Assembly (NCBI GenBank): GCA_023666275.1
Contig: JAMPCJ010000001.1
Coordinates: forward strand, 366,882 to 430,881
DNA length: 64,000 nucleotides
Direction: 5' to 3'
DNA from: Treponema brennaborense
Lineage (GTDB): Bacteria > Spirochaetota > Spirochaetia > Treponematales > Treponemataceae
Shown here: positions 8,742 through 17,282 of the stretch, one piece after another
How the letters are laid out: each line of letters opens with the position of its first letter
Numbering within the stretch: the first letter of the stretch is position 1
The notes under the pieces: model-generated
Database searches by the model: none
Told to the model about the DNA's origin: nothing
What the model saw: only the letters and a program-made list of their open reading frames with translations
Program-made: the position numbers and the translations under genes

Positions 8742-9944
8742 ATGAAAAAATTTCTGCTTATCCCTGATTCATTTAAAGGAACAATGAGTTCCAAAGAAAT
8801 TTGTTCAATAATGACTAAGGTTATACAATCGTATTTTTCCGACGCGGAAATTGTCAGCATTCCGGTTGCCGACGGAGGCGAAGGCAGCGTCGACGCGTTC
8901 CTTTGCGCATGCGGCGGGAAAAAGAAAACAATAACCGTAAAAGGACCGCTGTTCTATGACATACCGTCTTTTTACGGCATTATTAACGACAAAAAAACCG
9001 CTATCCTTGAAATAGCTGCATGCGCAGGTCTGCCGCTTGTTTCAGGCACGCCGAATCCGGAGAAAACCACAACATACGGACTCGGCCAATTGATTATCGA
9101 CGCGGTGCACAGCGGATGCAATAAAATAATTATAGGTCTCGGCGGCAGCGCAACAAACGACGGCGGATGCGGCGCGGCGGCGGCATTGGGCGTAACATTT
9201 CTGGACAAAAACGGCACGGAATTTATTCCTACGGGAAAAACACTTTCCTGCATCGATCACATAGATGTATCGCACATTCTTCCCGAAATAAAACAGACGG
9301 AAATCATAACTATCTGCGACATCGATAATCCTCTCTACGGAAAAAAAGGCGCCGCATATCTATTCGCCGCGCAGAAAGGCGCCGATTTGGAAATGATCAA
9401 ACGTTTGGACAACGGTCTTGTGCATCTGGCAAAAATCGTCAAACGCGATCTGAATCTCGACGTTGCTCATACGCCGGGCGCAGGAGCCGCAGGAGGCGCC
9501 GGATACGGTTTAACGGCTTTTTTGAACTCAAAACTGCAAATGGGCATCGAAACAATTCTCGATGTTACCTGCTTCAATGATCATATTTCCACCACAGATA
9601 TAATATTCACCGGAGAAGGCAAAATCGACAAACAAACGCTGCACGGAAAAGTTGTTATCGGCGTTGCAAAGCGGGCAAAAAATCTCGGAGTTCCGGTAAT
9701 CGCGGTTGTCGGAGATATCGATAATAACATCGAAAAAGCATACGACCTGGGTGTTTCCGCAATATTCAGCATAAATCGGATTGCCGCAGATTATCAAATG
9801 AATCGGCTCCGCGCCAAAAACGATCTCGCATTAACTATGGGCAACCTGATGCGCTTTATCAACCGCTTTTGCTCATTCGAAAATGCCGTACATCGGGAAG
9901 CATCGATTTCCGATGATTTGCATTTATGCGCTCAAACACCATAG
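8742..9944 (+). CDS. Glycerate kinase (GlxK/GarK family)
   Basis: 400 residues, the family's usual length plus a short tail. Diagnostic stretches are LLIPDSFKGTMSSKEIC at the N-terminus, PVADGGEGSVDAF, GLGGSATNDGGCGAAAALG (about 130-150), TPGAGAAGGAGYG and FTGEGKIDKQTLHGK. The family phosphorylates glycerate, usually to 2-phosphoglycerate, which enters glycolysis. It lies downstream of the permease and a CdaR-type regulator and probably shares their transcript. A strong hairpin follows at 9951-9992. The last 25 or so residues, after FINRFC, look unconserved. Confidence 0.92.
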   Translation: MKKFLLIPDSFKGTMSSKEICSIMTKVIQSYFSDAEIVSIPVADGGEGSVDAFLCACGGKKKTITVKGPLFYDIPSFYGIINDKKTAILEIAACAGLPLVSGTPNPEKTTTYGLGQLIIDAVHSGCNKIIIGLGGSATNDGGCGAAAALGVTFLDKNGTEFIPTGKTLSCIDHIDVSHILPEIKQTEIITICDIDNPLYGKKGAAYLFAAQKGADLEMIKRLDNGLVHLAKIVKRDLNLDVAHTPGAGAAGGAGYGLTAFLNSKLQMGIETILDVTCFNDHISTTDIIFTGEGKIDKQTLHGKVVIGVAKRAKNLGVPVIAVVGDIDNNIEKAYDLGVSAIFSINRIAADYQMNRLRAKNDLALTMGNLMRFINRFCSFENAVHREASISDDLHLCAQTP

Positions 9945-9950
9945 CATAAT

Positions 9951-9992
9951 AAACGGAACCTCGGCACGAAACGCGTATTCGAGGTTCCGTTT
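9951..9992 (+). terminator. Hairpin after glycerate kinase gene, likely terminator
   Basis: 13-bp perfect arms (AAACGGAACCTCG, 9951-9963; CGAGGTTCCGTTT, 9980-9992) with a 16-nt loop, starting 6 bp after the stop codon. The right arm ends in TTT followed by GCTTTATA, a weak U-tract. Confidence 0.65.
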
Positions 9993-10104
9993 GCTTTATA
10001 AAACCATCACAGCGGGAATTCAATGCCCTCTTGCGCTTGCGGCAAAACGGGGCATTAAATTCTCCGCATGAATCAAACAAACAGAAGCGCGGAAAAAATC
10101 GGCT

Positions 10105-10512
10105 TCAGCGAACCGCATTTCTGTCCAGAAACACCGTCATCATCGCGGAAAGCAATTCCAAAGGAATGCCGGATGCTTCATAATTCACCAATTCGCAAAT
10201 ATTCCGCCAATCTTCATCGGTAAACACACAGTTTTCCGGATTTTTTCCGTCAAACAATTCAACAGCGTCGGAAAGCCAGCGAACATGTGCATCTGTCGGC
10301 TCATTATCGAATTCTTCGGACGGCGCTATATACTTTTCATGCCAATATTCGGCAGCGGCACGGCAAAGCGGCCGCAAATCGGGATTTTCTTTTTCAAAGG
10401 CTTCCATTATTTTCGCGCAAACCCGCGCCGCATTATAAACGCCCGCATGTTCCGACCGATCATATTTGCGGATTCTCCGCACATTCGCTTCGAAAAGTTC
10501 TGCATGAGTCAT
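10105..10512 (-). CDS. Hypothetical protein, 135 residues
   Basis: I do not recognise this protein. It is soluble, acidic and helical, with Trp and Glu-rich stretches (CRAAAEYWHEKYIAPSEEFD, FTDEDWRNICELVNYEASGI), and has no signal peptide or membrane segment. It has a normal codon and residue mix, no overlapping better candidate and its own divergent spacing from ptsN, which is why I treat it as real. It lies alone on the minus strand between the glycerate block and ptsN, so context says nothing about function. Confidence 0.6.
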   Translation of the reverse strand: MTHAELFEANVRRIRKYDRSEHAGVYNAARVCAKIMEAFEKENPDLRPLCRAAAEYWHEKYIAPSEEFDNEPTDAHVRWLSDAVELFDGKNPENCVFTDEDWRNICELVNYEASGIPLELLSAMMTVFLDRNAVR

Positions 10513-10725
10513 GACAAAAGTATACCCTGCTTAAAAAAAAAGAAACAGCCTCCGCCGGCAAATTCCGTAAATTCCGCCGCCGAAAACGATCCGCCGCCGT
10601 GCCGAAAAGCGCAATTTGTTCCGCGCAAAACTTCAATCAAAGTATATTTCTTTATATAGCATAAAATTAGAAATTCGTTATCACAATAAATAAATATTTT
10701 ACACACTAAATTAAAGTTTTTTTCC

Positions 10726-10754
10726 TTGACTTTTCATGCAAGTAAACGTAAACT
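10726..10754 (+). promoter_or_regulatory. ptsN promoter, -10 box 6 bp before the start codon
   Basis: TTGACT (10726-10731), 17-bp spacer, TAAACT (10749-10754). The expected start of transcription falls at about 10761, the A of the ptsN ATG, so the mRNA may be leaderless. No ribosome site fits between the -10 box and the ATG. Confidence 0.65.
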
Positions 10755-10760
10755 AGAGTT

Positions 10761-11207
10761 ATGAATTTACGAACTGTATTAACTCCGGAAACGGTAAATC
10801 TTCATCTTAAAGGCAAGACGAAAGAAGAAATTATTGATGAAATGCTGGAGATTCTCATTGCGGCAGGCAAAGTAACAAATAAAGAAGCGGCACGGGAATG
10901 CGTGCTTGACAGGGAACGCAAAATGTCTACCGGCATGAAACACGGCATAGCCATTCCGCACGGCAAAACAGATACAGTAACGGATCTTGTTGCCTGCATC
11001 GGCATTTCCGACGATCCGGTTGATTTTGATTCGCTGGACCAAGAGCCGTGCCGTATTTTTATCATGACGCTTTCTCCGATAAATAAAACAGGTCCGCATC
11101 TTCAGTTTCTTGCGGAAGTCAGCTTGCTTTTCAAAAGCGCGGAAAAACGTCAGCAAATTCTCAGCACAGCAGATAAAGCAGAAGTTATTAAAATTCTGAC
11201 AGAATAG
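10761..11207 (+). CDS. ptsN: PTS nitrogen-regulatory EIIA-type protein
   Basis: 148 residues forming one fructose/Ntr-type EIIA domain. The phosphorylatable His is His67 in GIAIPHGKTD, and the N-terminus (LTPETVNLHLKGKTKEEII) matches PtsN rather than a sugar-specific EIIA. In spirochaetes PtsN usually belongs to a regulatory phosphorelay (EI, HPr, HPr kinase) without sugar transport; none of those partners is in the window. It is a single gene with its own promoter and a clear terminator at 11260-11300. The ATG is fixed by the family N-terminus despite the lack of a ribosome site. Confidence 0.92.
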   Translation: MNLRTVLTPETVNLHLKGKTKEEIIDEMLEILIAAGKVTNKEAARECVLDRERKMSTGMKHGIAIPHGKTDTVTDLVACIGISDDPVDFDSLDQEPCRIFIMTLSPINKTGPHLQFLAEVSLLFKSAEKRQQILSTADKAEVIKILTE

Positions 11208-11259
11208 CTGCAATAAAATCATATCTGTTTATTTGCGATATATTTTTCACGGTCGCCGT

Positions 11260-11300
11260 AAAAAACCGTCTTAACCTGTTTTCAGGCGGACGGTTTTTTT
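11260..11300 (+). terminator. Intrinsic terminator after ptsN
   Basis: AAAAAACCGTC (11260-11270) pairs with GACGGTTTTTTT (11289-11300), giving a GC-containing stem with a run of seven T. The next gene starts only 18 bp later, so its promoter must lie upstream of or within this structure, or it depends on readthrough. Confidence 0.85.
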
Positions 11301-11317
11301 ATGCATGAGAAAATACA

Positions 11318-12874
11318 ATGAAACATGAAATCCTTTTTTACACTGACGGCATTTGGATAAAAGATGCACTCGGCAGACGGCGCATTTTCAGAGGATGCAG
11401 CCTTGACAGCGGCAGCGCATATTTTCAGCCGGAAAAAACGGAACAAGCCCAAAATGTCCAAGACGGAAGAATACCGCTGCCCGCAAATCGATTTTTTTCG
11501 GAACAAGAAACCGACGAATATTTTTCCCGCCTCGCTGCGGCAGGCTGCACATTTATCCGCTGGAATATTACTTGGGAGCAAATAGAACACAGCGGACCGG
11601 AAATATATGACGAAGAATTCCTGGCATGTCTGCGCCGAGTATTGAAAAAAGCAGAACAATACGGCATTTTCGTGTGCATTACGCCATGCCTGCACCGATG
11701 GAGCCGCTTTACCGGCGGATACGGCGCCCCCGAATGGACGCTGCATGCCGCCGATTTCAATGCGCAGCATTCGGCACCAATATCGGGACAGTCCGGCAAA
11801 CCGCAAATCGGCACTATTATGACGGCGCTTTTTTTTGCCGGAAACACAATTGCCCCCGAATTAAAAGCAGACGGAGAACCGCTGCAAAATTATCTGCAAA
11901 ACCATTATATTGCGGCAATGCGGCATACCGCCCGCCGATTAAAAGACTGCCGCGCCGTAATTGCCTGCGGAATTATGGAAAATTTCGGCAGTGCATATAC
12001 AGATGCCGATGACATTTCCGCCGAAAAAAACGAAACGGAAATTGCCGGCAGCGGATACGTTCATTTTCTGAAAAAGCTTGCAAATATTTGCGAAACGCCG
12101 TCGGATTTTTATAAAGATTTCGTACAGCCGTTCCAAAAACGATATATCAGTGAAATGCAAATCAAACACGGGCATTTATTGTTTTTTGTAAACGGCAGTT
12201 CGGATAATTTTCTCTCGTATTGGGAACATGAAAAAGAACCGCATAATTTAATCGGCGTATTAAACTGCGGCGGAATAACGGGAAAGTCCGCAGTAAGTTC
12301 GGAACAAAACAGCAAAAACGGCGGCAAAAAAACTGCGGACGGAACGCATACCTTTGCGGAAACCGCTGCTGCTGCGGGGATTCCGCTTTTTCTGGACACA
12401 GCACACAAAACGAACTCCGCAGAAAAAGCATCCGCCTGCTGTTCCGCAGCCGCAAAAGAACAGCACGTATTTGCCGACGCACATCTTCTTTCGGCTGCTG
12501 CGGGAGATTTCTCTGCGAAAAACGCATTGGCTTCAGCCGGCAGCAAAAACGAAAAATGCATGCAGGAATTGTGCCGCCCTTATGCAGTCGCTACAGCGGG
12601 AATTCCCGTAAGAATGCAGTTTTACGAACAGACACGCGAGAACCCCGCGGTATTTGAATATGAATGGGATGCCGAACCCTGCGGCGCTGACAATGCAGAC
12701 TGCATGACAGAATTATACATTCCCGATGTTCATTTTCCGCCGGAACGGAAAATCGACTTCATTGCAGGAAGCGGAACCGTATCGCAGAATAGCGGGCAGC
12801 AGCGCCTGTATATAAAAACAGCAAAAAACGAACGATGTGCAATTCGGATAACCGCAGGCAAACAGACGATTTGA
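11318..12874 (+). CDS. GH5-like glycoside hydrolase (endoglycosylceramidase/EGCrP-type), divergent
   Basis: 518 residues, no signal peptide. The first half resembles GH5 enzymes of the glycosylceramidase group: GCTFIRWNITWEQIEHSGPE (about 76-95), then WSRFTGGYGAPEWTLHA, a stretch typical of EGCrP-type enzymes. The putative acid/base is Glu221 in GIMENFGSAY, but the usual Asn before it is Met, and the normal DPHQD is TPCLHR. Residues about 325-420 are low complexity (Ala, Lys, Ser) where the barrel would end. The C-terminus has a small beta-rich piece. It starts right behind the ptsN terminator. I am confident of the fold family, but much less of the activity. Confidence 0.6.
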   Translation: MKHEILFYTDGIWIKDALGRRRIFRGCSLDSGSAYFQPEKTEQAQNVQDGRIPLPANRFFSEQETDEYFSRLAAAGCTFIRWNITWEQIEHSGPEIYDEEFLACLRRVLKKAEQYGIFVCITPCLHRWSRFTGGYGAPEWTLHAADFNAQHSAPISGQSGKPQIGTIMTALFFAGNTIAPELKADGEPLQNYLQNHYIAAMRHTARRLKDCRAVIACGIMENFGSAYTDADDISAEKNETEIAGSGYVHFLKKLANICETPSDFYKDFVQPFQKRYISEMQIKHGHLLFFVNGSSDNFLSYWEHEKEPHNLIGVLNCGGITGKSAVSSEQNSKNGGKKTADGTHTFAETAAAAGIPLFLDTAHKTNSAEKASACCSAAAKEQHVFADAHLLSAAAGDFSAKNALASAGSKNEKCMQELCRPYAVATAGIPVRMQFYEQTRENPAVFEYEWDAEPCGADNADCMTELYIPDVHFPPERKIDFIAGSGTVSQNSGQQRLYIKTAKNERCAIRITAGKQTI

Positions 12875-12930
12875 CACAGCCGCTGTAAATAACAGCCGGT
12901 CAATCGAGCAAAAAACGATTGCGGCATACG

Positions 12931-12948
12931 CGCTTTTTACAAAAAGCG
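12931..12948. terminator. Short hairpin between convergent genes
   Basis: CGCTTTTT and AAAAAGCG separated by AC, in the 112-bp gap between convergent genes. It could end transcription from either side, but the 2-nt loop makes it weak. Confidence 0.35.
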
Positions 12949-12986
12949 AACCATTGCCCCATGCCGCATGATTTGCGGGCGGCCCA

Positions 12987-13781
12987 CTAATAAGCAAGCT
13001 GAGCTATAATAGCGTTATTCTCATTTGCATAAAAGGGCTCGATTTGCGATTTAAATAATTCATCAAGTCCGTTCCGATAATCCATGATAACAGAAACATA
13101 ATTAAGCGTGCGCTGCGGCGTACTGTTGCTGCGCACGCGTCCCGGACCTGCATTGTACATTGCGAGCCCGCCGACTTCGTTTCCCGCGCAGTCTATGCAG
13201 TAACGCAGGAATGCCAATCCGTGTTTCGCACTGATTTCGGGATCAAAAAACTGTTCTTCCGTAAGCTGCGGGAATGAGGAATCATTTAATTGAAACAAGC
13301 CTCTGTCGATTGTTACCTGATTTTTATTCACGGCATCGGCTTTAAAAGCGCTTTCCGTATGAGCCAAAGCAAATGCAAGCGAAAGCGGAATGTCATTTTT
13401 ATCCGCATAATGCAGAATGGCGGCGGCAACCTCGGTATCTTTTGTTATTTGCGTATAAAACCAAATAACCGCCGCACGCGACTGCATGGAACGGTACAGC
13501 CGCAAACCGGAATCTTCTTTTTTAGCGTGCGCAGAAACCGCAAGACTGAAATGTTCCGGCGGCACGGAATCATTCGATGCCGTATGTTCCGCCGGCAAAG
13601 AAGCATTAGTATTCAAAACATCTTCTGCATGGGAAACAGCAGACGTTCCCGCAGAATTTTCGGCGCGGGCAGGAACAAGCAAAGCCAAAATACAAAGCAG
13701 CAGCAATGCAAATGCAAAACAAACAGTTCCATAGCACGATCGGACAAACGGCATATCGCCGTATATTGATTTTGTATTCAT
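12987..13781 (-). CDS. Lytic transglycosylase (SLT domain), exported
   Basis: 264 residues. The N-terminus has a membrane/signal segment (about 17-40, ending PARA). An SLT domain occupies about 120-240: AFALAHTESAF carries the catalytic Glu, then DRGLFQLND and GGLAMYNAGPGRVRS. Such enzymes cleave peptidoglycan between MurNAc and GlcNAc in the periplasm, for growth, flagellar assembly or recycling. It is a monocistronic gene preceded by a very AT-rich leader (13782-13900). An AGGAG ribosome motif sits 15 nt from the ATG, longer than normal, so the start may be imprecise. Confidence 0.88.
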   Translation of the reverse strand: MNTKSIYGDMPFVRSCYGTVCFAFALLLLCILALLVPARAENSAGTSAVSHAEDVLNTNASLPAEHTASNDSVPPEHFSLAVSAHAKKEDSGLRLYRSMQSRAAVIWFYTQITKDTEVAAAILHYADKNDIPLSLAFALAHTESAFKADAVNKNQVTIDRGLFQLNDSSFPQLTEEQFFDPEISAKHGLAFLRYCIDCAGNEVGGLAMYNAGPGRVRSNSTPQRTLNYVSVIMDYRNGLDELFKSQIEPFYANENNAIIAQLAY

Positions 13782-13938
13782 AGCAACTTTTTTGACTCCT
13801 AATATACTTACTATGATACAAAATCAATATGAAATCAATAGCAAAATATTGAAAATCATAGAAAAATATGAAAATATTGCTATATTATGACAAATAATGA
13901 AACTTCATCGGCATCAAAAAATATAATACCCGCCTGTC

Positions 13939-14589
13939 CTAAGAAATAACGCCCTTTGTCGAAGGCACTTCGCCGGCACGGCGGGAATCGACAGCCGCCG
14001 CATCGCGTATCGCACGGGCGGCAGCTTTGAACAATCCTTCCATTTTGTGATGATCGCTTCTGCCGCGCAGCACGTCAAGATGCAGATTGCATTTCGCCGT
14101 GCTCACAAATCCCTGCCAAAAATCATCGAAACAATCTGTCTGGAAAGATGCTTCATGCTCACGTCCGGCAACGGAAACCAGCGGTATTCCGGAAAGCTGC
14201 GCATTGCAGACAAGGAACGGTCTGCCGCCGAAGTCTACAGCGGCGCGGCACAAAGCTTCGTCCATAGGAAACAAACAGGAACCGGAACGGTAAATGCCGG
14301 CTCTTCCGCGCAGTGCTTCGTCAAATGCCATGCCGAGCACAATTCCGGTATCTTCTATCAAATGGTGCTGATCTACTTCGAGATCGCCGTTTAAACACCC
14401 CGAAATATCAAACATTCCATGCTTGCAAAACGAATTGAGCATGTGCACCAAAAAACCGACGGAACATTCGATATTGCATTTTCCGGAACCGTCTAAATTC
14501 AAAGTCAGCTCAATATCCGTTTCCCCTGTTTTGCGGCGCACGGATGCAGTCCTTTCCGCAAGCACGGCACTTTTTTCTGCTTCGCTCAT
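13939..14589 (-). CDS. hisB: Imidazoleglycerol-phosphate dehydratase
   Basis: 216 residues, the usual length of monofunctional HisB. It removes water from imidazole glycerol phosphate in histidine synthesis. Both metal-binding signatures are present: DQHHLIEDTG and SDHHKMEGLFKA, with FLVHMLNSFCKHG near the N-terminus. ATG 14589 is preceded by GGAGG at 9 nt; a longer in-frame start would place that site inside the gene. It lies 66 bp downstream of hisG and is probably cotranscribed. No other his gene is in the window. Confidence 0.95.
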   Translation of the reverse strand: MSEAEKSAVLAERTASVRRKTGETDIELTLNLDGSGKCNIECSVGFLVHMLNSFCKHGMFDISGCLNGDLEVDQHHLIEDTGIVLGMAFDEALRGRAGIYRSGSCLFPMDEALCRAAVDFGGRPFLVCNAQLSGIPLVSVAGREHEASFQTDCFDDFWQGFVSTAKCNLHLDVLRGRSDHHKMEGLFKAAARAIRDAAAVDSRRAGEVPSTKGVIS

Positions 14590-14655
14590 ATTATTTTTCC
14601 TCCCTGCTCTCATAAAACTTGCCTGTCCGCATCTGCATTCAGCCGCAGCATGATT

Positions 14656-15510
14656 TTATGCAAGTACTTTCCGCAATTCATATTCGAGAATATCGGAAGC
14701 GCCGAGCGCCTTCAATTTCGGAAGCAAAACAGGCACGTCGCTGCGTTTCACGGCTATTTTCACGGCATATCCATCATTGCCGTACAGCGGTGACACAGTC
14801 GGACTGCGCATCGAAGGCAAAGCCTTTACCAAATTTTCAAACTGCGCTTTCGGTACATTCATTTCAAGCATCACTCTGTCCCGCGCGTCGAGAACAGCCT
14901 CAAAAAGCATTTTCAATTCCGTAATTTTTTTCTGCTTTTGGGAATCCTGCATGGCTGTTTTCGATGCAAACATGCAGGTCGAACTTGTCATGATAGTATC
15001 GACAATCCGCAAGCCGTTTTCGATTAAGGTCCTCCCCGTCGCGGTATTATCGATAATCATATCCGCATCATCGGGCGGAAAAACTTCTGTTGCGCCGTAG
15101 GTACGCACAACAAGCGAATTGATATTGCGTTTTTCAAGCCAGCGTTTCGCGATATGCTCATATTCCGTCGCCACAATGATTCTCCGCCCTTGCAGCGCCG
15201 CGTCGTCAATAGAATCGGGAACAGCGGAAACTATCCGCACTTTATCAAAACCCAAATCCATTATTTTTTCCACATCCGCGCCGGTTTCATCAATCCAGTC
15301 TTGTCCCGTAAATCCCAGATCATGCGCACCGAGTTCGAGCAGTTTTCCGATATTCTGCGGCTTCATGACTTTTGCTTCCAAATCGGTTTGATTTACAATC
15401 GGGCGGTACGCACGTTCCGGCAGCGTAATAGAAATGCCCGCTCCGGAAAAAAGCCCGGCAACATTTTCGTATATTCTGCCTTTCGGCAGCAGAATTTTTA
15501 ATTTTTGCAT
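14656..15510 (-). CDS. hisG: ATP phosphoribosyltransferase, long form
   Basis: 284 residues. It catalyses the first step of histidine synthesis from ATP and PRPP. The catalytic lobes span about 1-210 (ILLPKGRIYENVAGLFSGAG, DLGFTGQDWI, ADMIIDNTATGRTLIENGL). The final 75 residues (SPLYGNDGYAVKIAVKRSD and following) are the ACT-like regulatory domain of the long form, so no HisZ partner is required and feedback by histidine is expected. The ATG has GGGAG 8 nt upstream. It is first in a two-gene unit with hisB. Confidence 0.95.
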   Translation of the reverse strand: MQKLKILLPKGRIYENVAGLFSGAGISITLPERAYRPIVNQTDLEAKVMKPQNIGKLLELGAHDLGFTGQDWIDETGADVEKIMDLGFDKVRIVSAVPDSIDDAALQGRRIIVATEYEHIAKRWLEKRNINSLVVRTYGATEVFPPDDADMIIDNTATGRTLIENGLRIVDTIMTSSTCMFASKTAMQDSQKQKKITELKMLFEAVLDARDRVMLEMNVPKAQFENLVKALPSMRSPTVSPLYGNDGYAVKIAVKRSDVPVLLPKLKALGASDILEYELRKVLA

Positions 15511-15578
15511 TTACACGGCTCCCATAAAACTCAAAACATAATCTTTTTTCAATTCGATTTTTTATTTTAAAACACAAA

Positions 15579-15604
15579 GAGGTCTGCCCTCTCAGACAGA
15601 CCTC
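15579..15604 (-). terminator. Terminator of the sugar ABC transporter unit
   Basis: GAGGTCTG (15579-15586) and CAGACCTC (15597-15604). Reading the minus strand, the hairpin is followed by a T-rich stretch (TTTGTGTTTT). It ends the operon whose last gene stops at 15635. Confidence 0.75.
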
Positions 15605-15634
15605 AAATTCAAACTGAACTACTCAAACATTCCG

Positions 15635-17206
15635 TTATTTCAGCAGATTGTTTTCGCGGGCAAATTCAATACCGGCTTTTTCCCATTCGAGAGCGCCGAG
15701 TTTATCAAAGTCGGCAAGCCATGCGTTCCAGTTTTCTTTTGTCAGTGTCCGTTTGCCGGTCAGGAATTCGAGAATTCCCTGTTCCCAGAAACGTTTCAGG
15801 TCGGCATTCGGCACCGGCAGTGTATCGCCGCCGATAGAAGCTGTCCAGTTCAGAGCCTGCATGTCGCGCAGCGCTTTGAGTGCGGACATTTGTTTTTTCG
15901 ATACAGCTGTTGTATAGGTCGGATAGCGGGAAACAAGTTCCATATCGCTGTTGTAGTAAACCATATTGCGCAGCTGTGTAAAAGGCTGGATTTCCGGTTT
16001 TGTCCAGGCTTTCGACGGATCCGCCAAGCCGTTGGCAGTCGGAACGCCGTCGGGACCGAGAACATAGTTGACTCCTTCCTGTCCGTAGCCGAGCAGCATA
16101 TATCCTTCATCGGAAGACATCCATTCGAGCAGCCGTGCGATTGCGGCTTTTTTGCCGGCTTTCGCAGCTTTTGCGGATACCGCATAAACACGATAGCTCA
16201 TAGTAAACGGACCCATTGACTGATCGCCGTTCGGGCCTTTCGGACCGTTGATAATAAGGAAACTGCCGTTCGGGAAGTTCTTGTCAAACGGAGCATAGTT
16301 CGCTTCGGAAGCATAAGCGGCATTCTGTTCGCGGAAAATGCCGAATTTGCCCTGTTTCCATGCAGCGCGGAAGTCGTCTTTCCTATATGCCATCCAGTTG
16401 GGATCGATAACTTTGGCATCGATCATTTTCTTCATGAAAACCATCGCGTCATAGTACGCGGGTTTGCGCACATTGAGACCGGGGTTTTTCGCTGTCATGT
16501 TCCAGGTACCGGCAACGCCGAAAGCGCCCATGATCGGTTCGAGACGGCGTCCGAGTCCGCCTTCCAACGGACTGATTTCAAGGAACGCGCCGTATCCGTA
16601 TGTATCGTCTTTGCCGTTTTTATCGGGATCATTAAACGTAAACGCTTTCATTACTTCGAAGAATTCATCCAGCGTTTCCGGAACTTTAAGTCCGAGATTG
16701 TCCAGCCAGTCTTTGCGGATCAACAGTCCTTCGTTTTTCGCGATAGAACCGGGGGAAGCAAGACCGTAAATTTTGCCGTTGATTGTAACGTGAGCTTTGC
16801 TGTCCGCATCATACTGAAGTTTCGTTCTGTTCGGCATCATTGCAAACATATCGCCGACATCGGCAACGAGGTTCTGTTTTACCAATGTCGCCCAAACCGG
16901 TCTGCGGACCATGAACAAGTCCGGCAGGTTGTTTGCGGCGCCTGCGGCGTTGATTTTAACGTCCTGATCGTTTTCCGCAGAAGGCAGAGCGGTCAGACGC
17001 AGATCGATATTCAATTTCTCTTTGATTATTTTAAGAGCAGCCCAGTCGGCCGGCGGCGGACCTGCTTCGGTAACCGCAGCTCCGTACCAAAGATCTATAA
17101 CAGTCGCTTTGCCGTCTGCGCTTTCTTTACCGCCTTCGGCGAAAGCCGGCAGGACCATTAAAAATACCAGCAGCACAGCCGCCAGTACTTTAAATAATTG
17201 TTTCAT
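15635..17206 (-). CDS. Extracellular sugar-binding protein of an LplA/YtcQ-like ABC importer
   Basis: 523 residues. Signal peptide at 1-22 (MKQLFKVLAAVLLVFLMVLP, then AFA and a cleavage site before EGGKES). There is no lipobox Cys, so unlike many spirochaete binding proteins it would be a free periplasmic protein. The body is a family-1 solute-binding fold of the large LplA type (PETLDEFFEVMKAFTFNDPD, GLLIRKDWLDNLGLKVP). ATG 17206 has GGAGG 6 nt upstream; an earlier start 47 codons upstream is rejected. It follows two permease genes in the same unit. The adjacent uxa genes suggest a uronate-containing oligosaccharide as substrate. No ATPase gene is present, so a shared MsmX-type ATPase elsewhere is expected. 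Confidence 0.9.
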   Translation of the reverse strand: MKQLFKVLAAVLLVFLMVLPAFAEGGKESADGKATVIDLWYGAAVTEAGPPPADWAALKIIKEKLNIDLRLTALPSAENDQDVKINAAGAANNLPDLFMVRRPVWATLVKQNLVADVGDMFAMMPNRTKLQYDADSKAHVTINGKIYGLASPGSIAKNEGLLIRKDWLDNLGLKVPETLDEFFEVMKAFTFNDPDKNGKDDTYGYGAFLEISPLEGGLGRRLEPIMGAFGVAGTWNMTAKNPGLNVRKPAYYDAMVFMKKMIDAKVIDPNWMAYRKDDFRAAWKQGKFGIFREQNAAYASEANYAPFDKNFPNGSFLIINGPKGPNGDQSMGPFTMSYRVYAVSAKAAKAGKKAAIARLLEWMSSDEGYMLLGYGQEGVNYVLGPDGVPTANGLADPSKAWTKPEIQPFTQLRNMVYYNSDMELVSRYPTYTTAVSKKQMSALKALRDMQALNWTASIGGDTLPVPNADLKRFWEQGILEFLTGKRTLTKENWNAWLADFDKLGALEWEKAGIEFARENNLLK

Positions 17207-17282
17207 TTTTTCCTCCTTAACGAAATTCAATGAAAACAAATTTATTTTTCCGGCTGCGCAAGGCAGCCGTAATTTACTGTAA

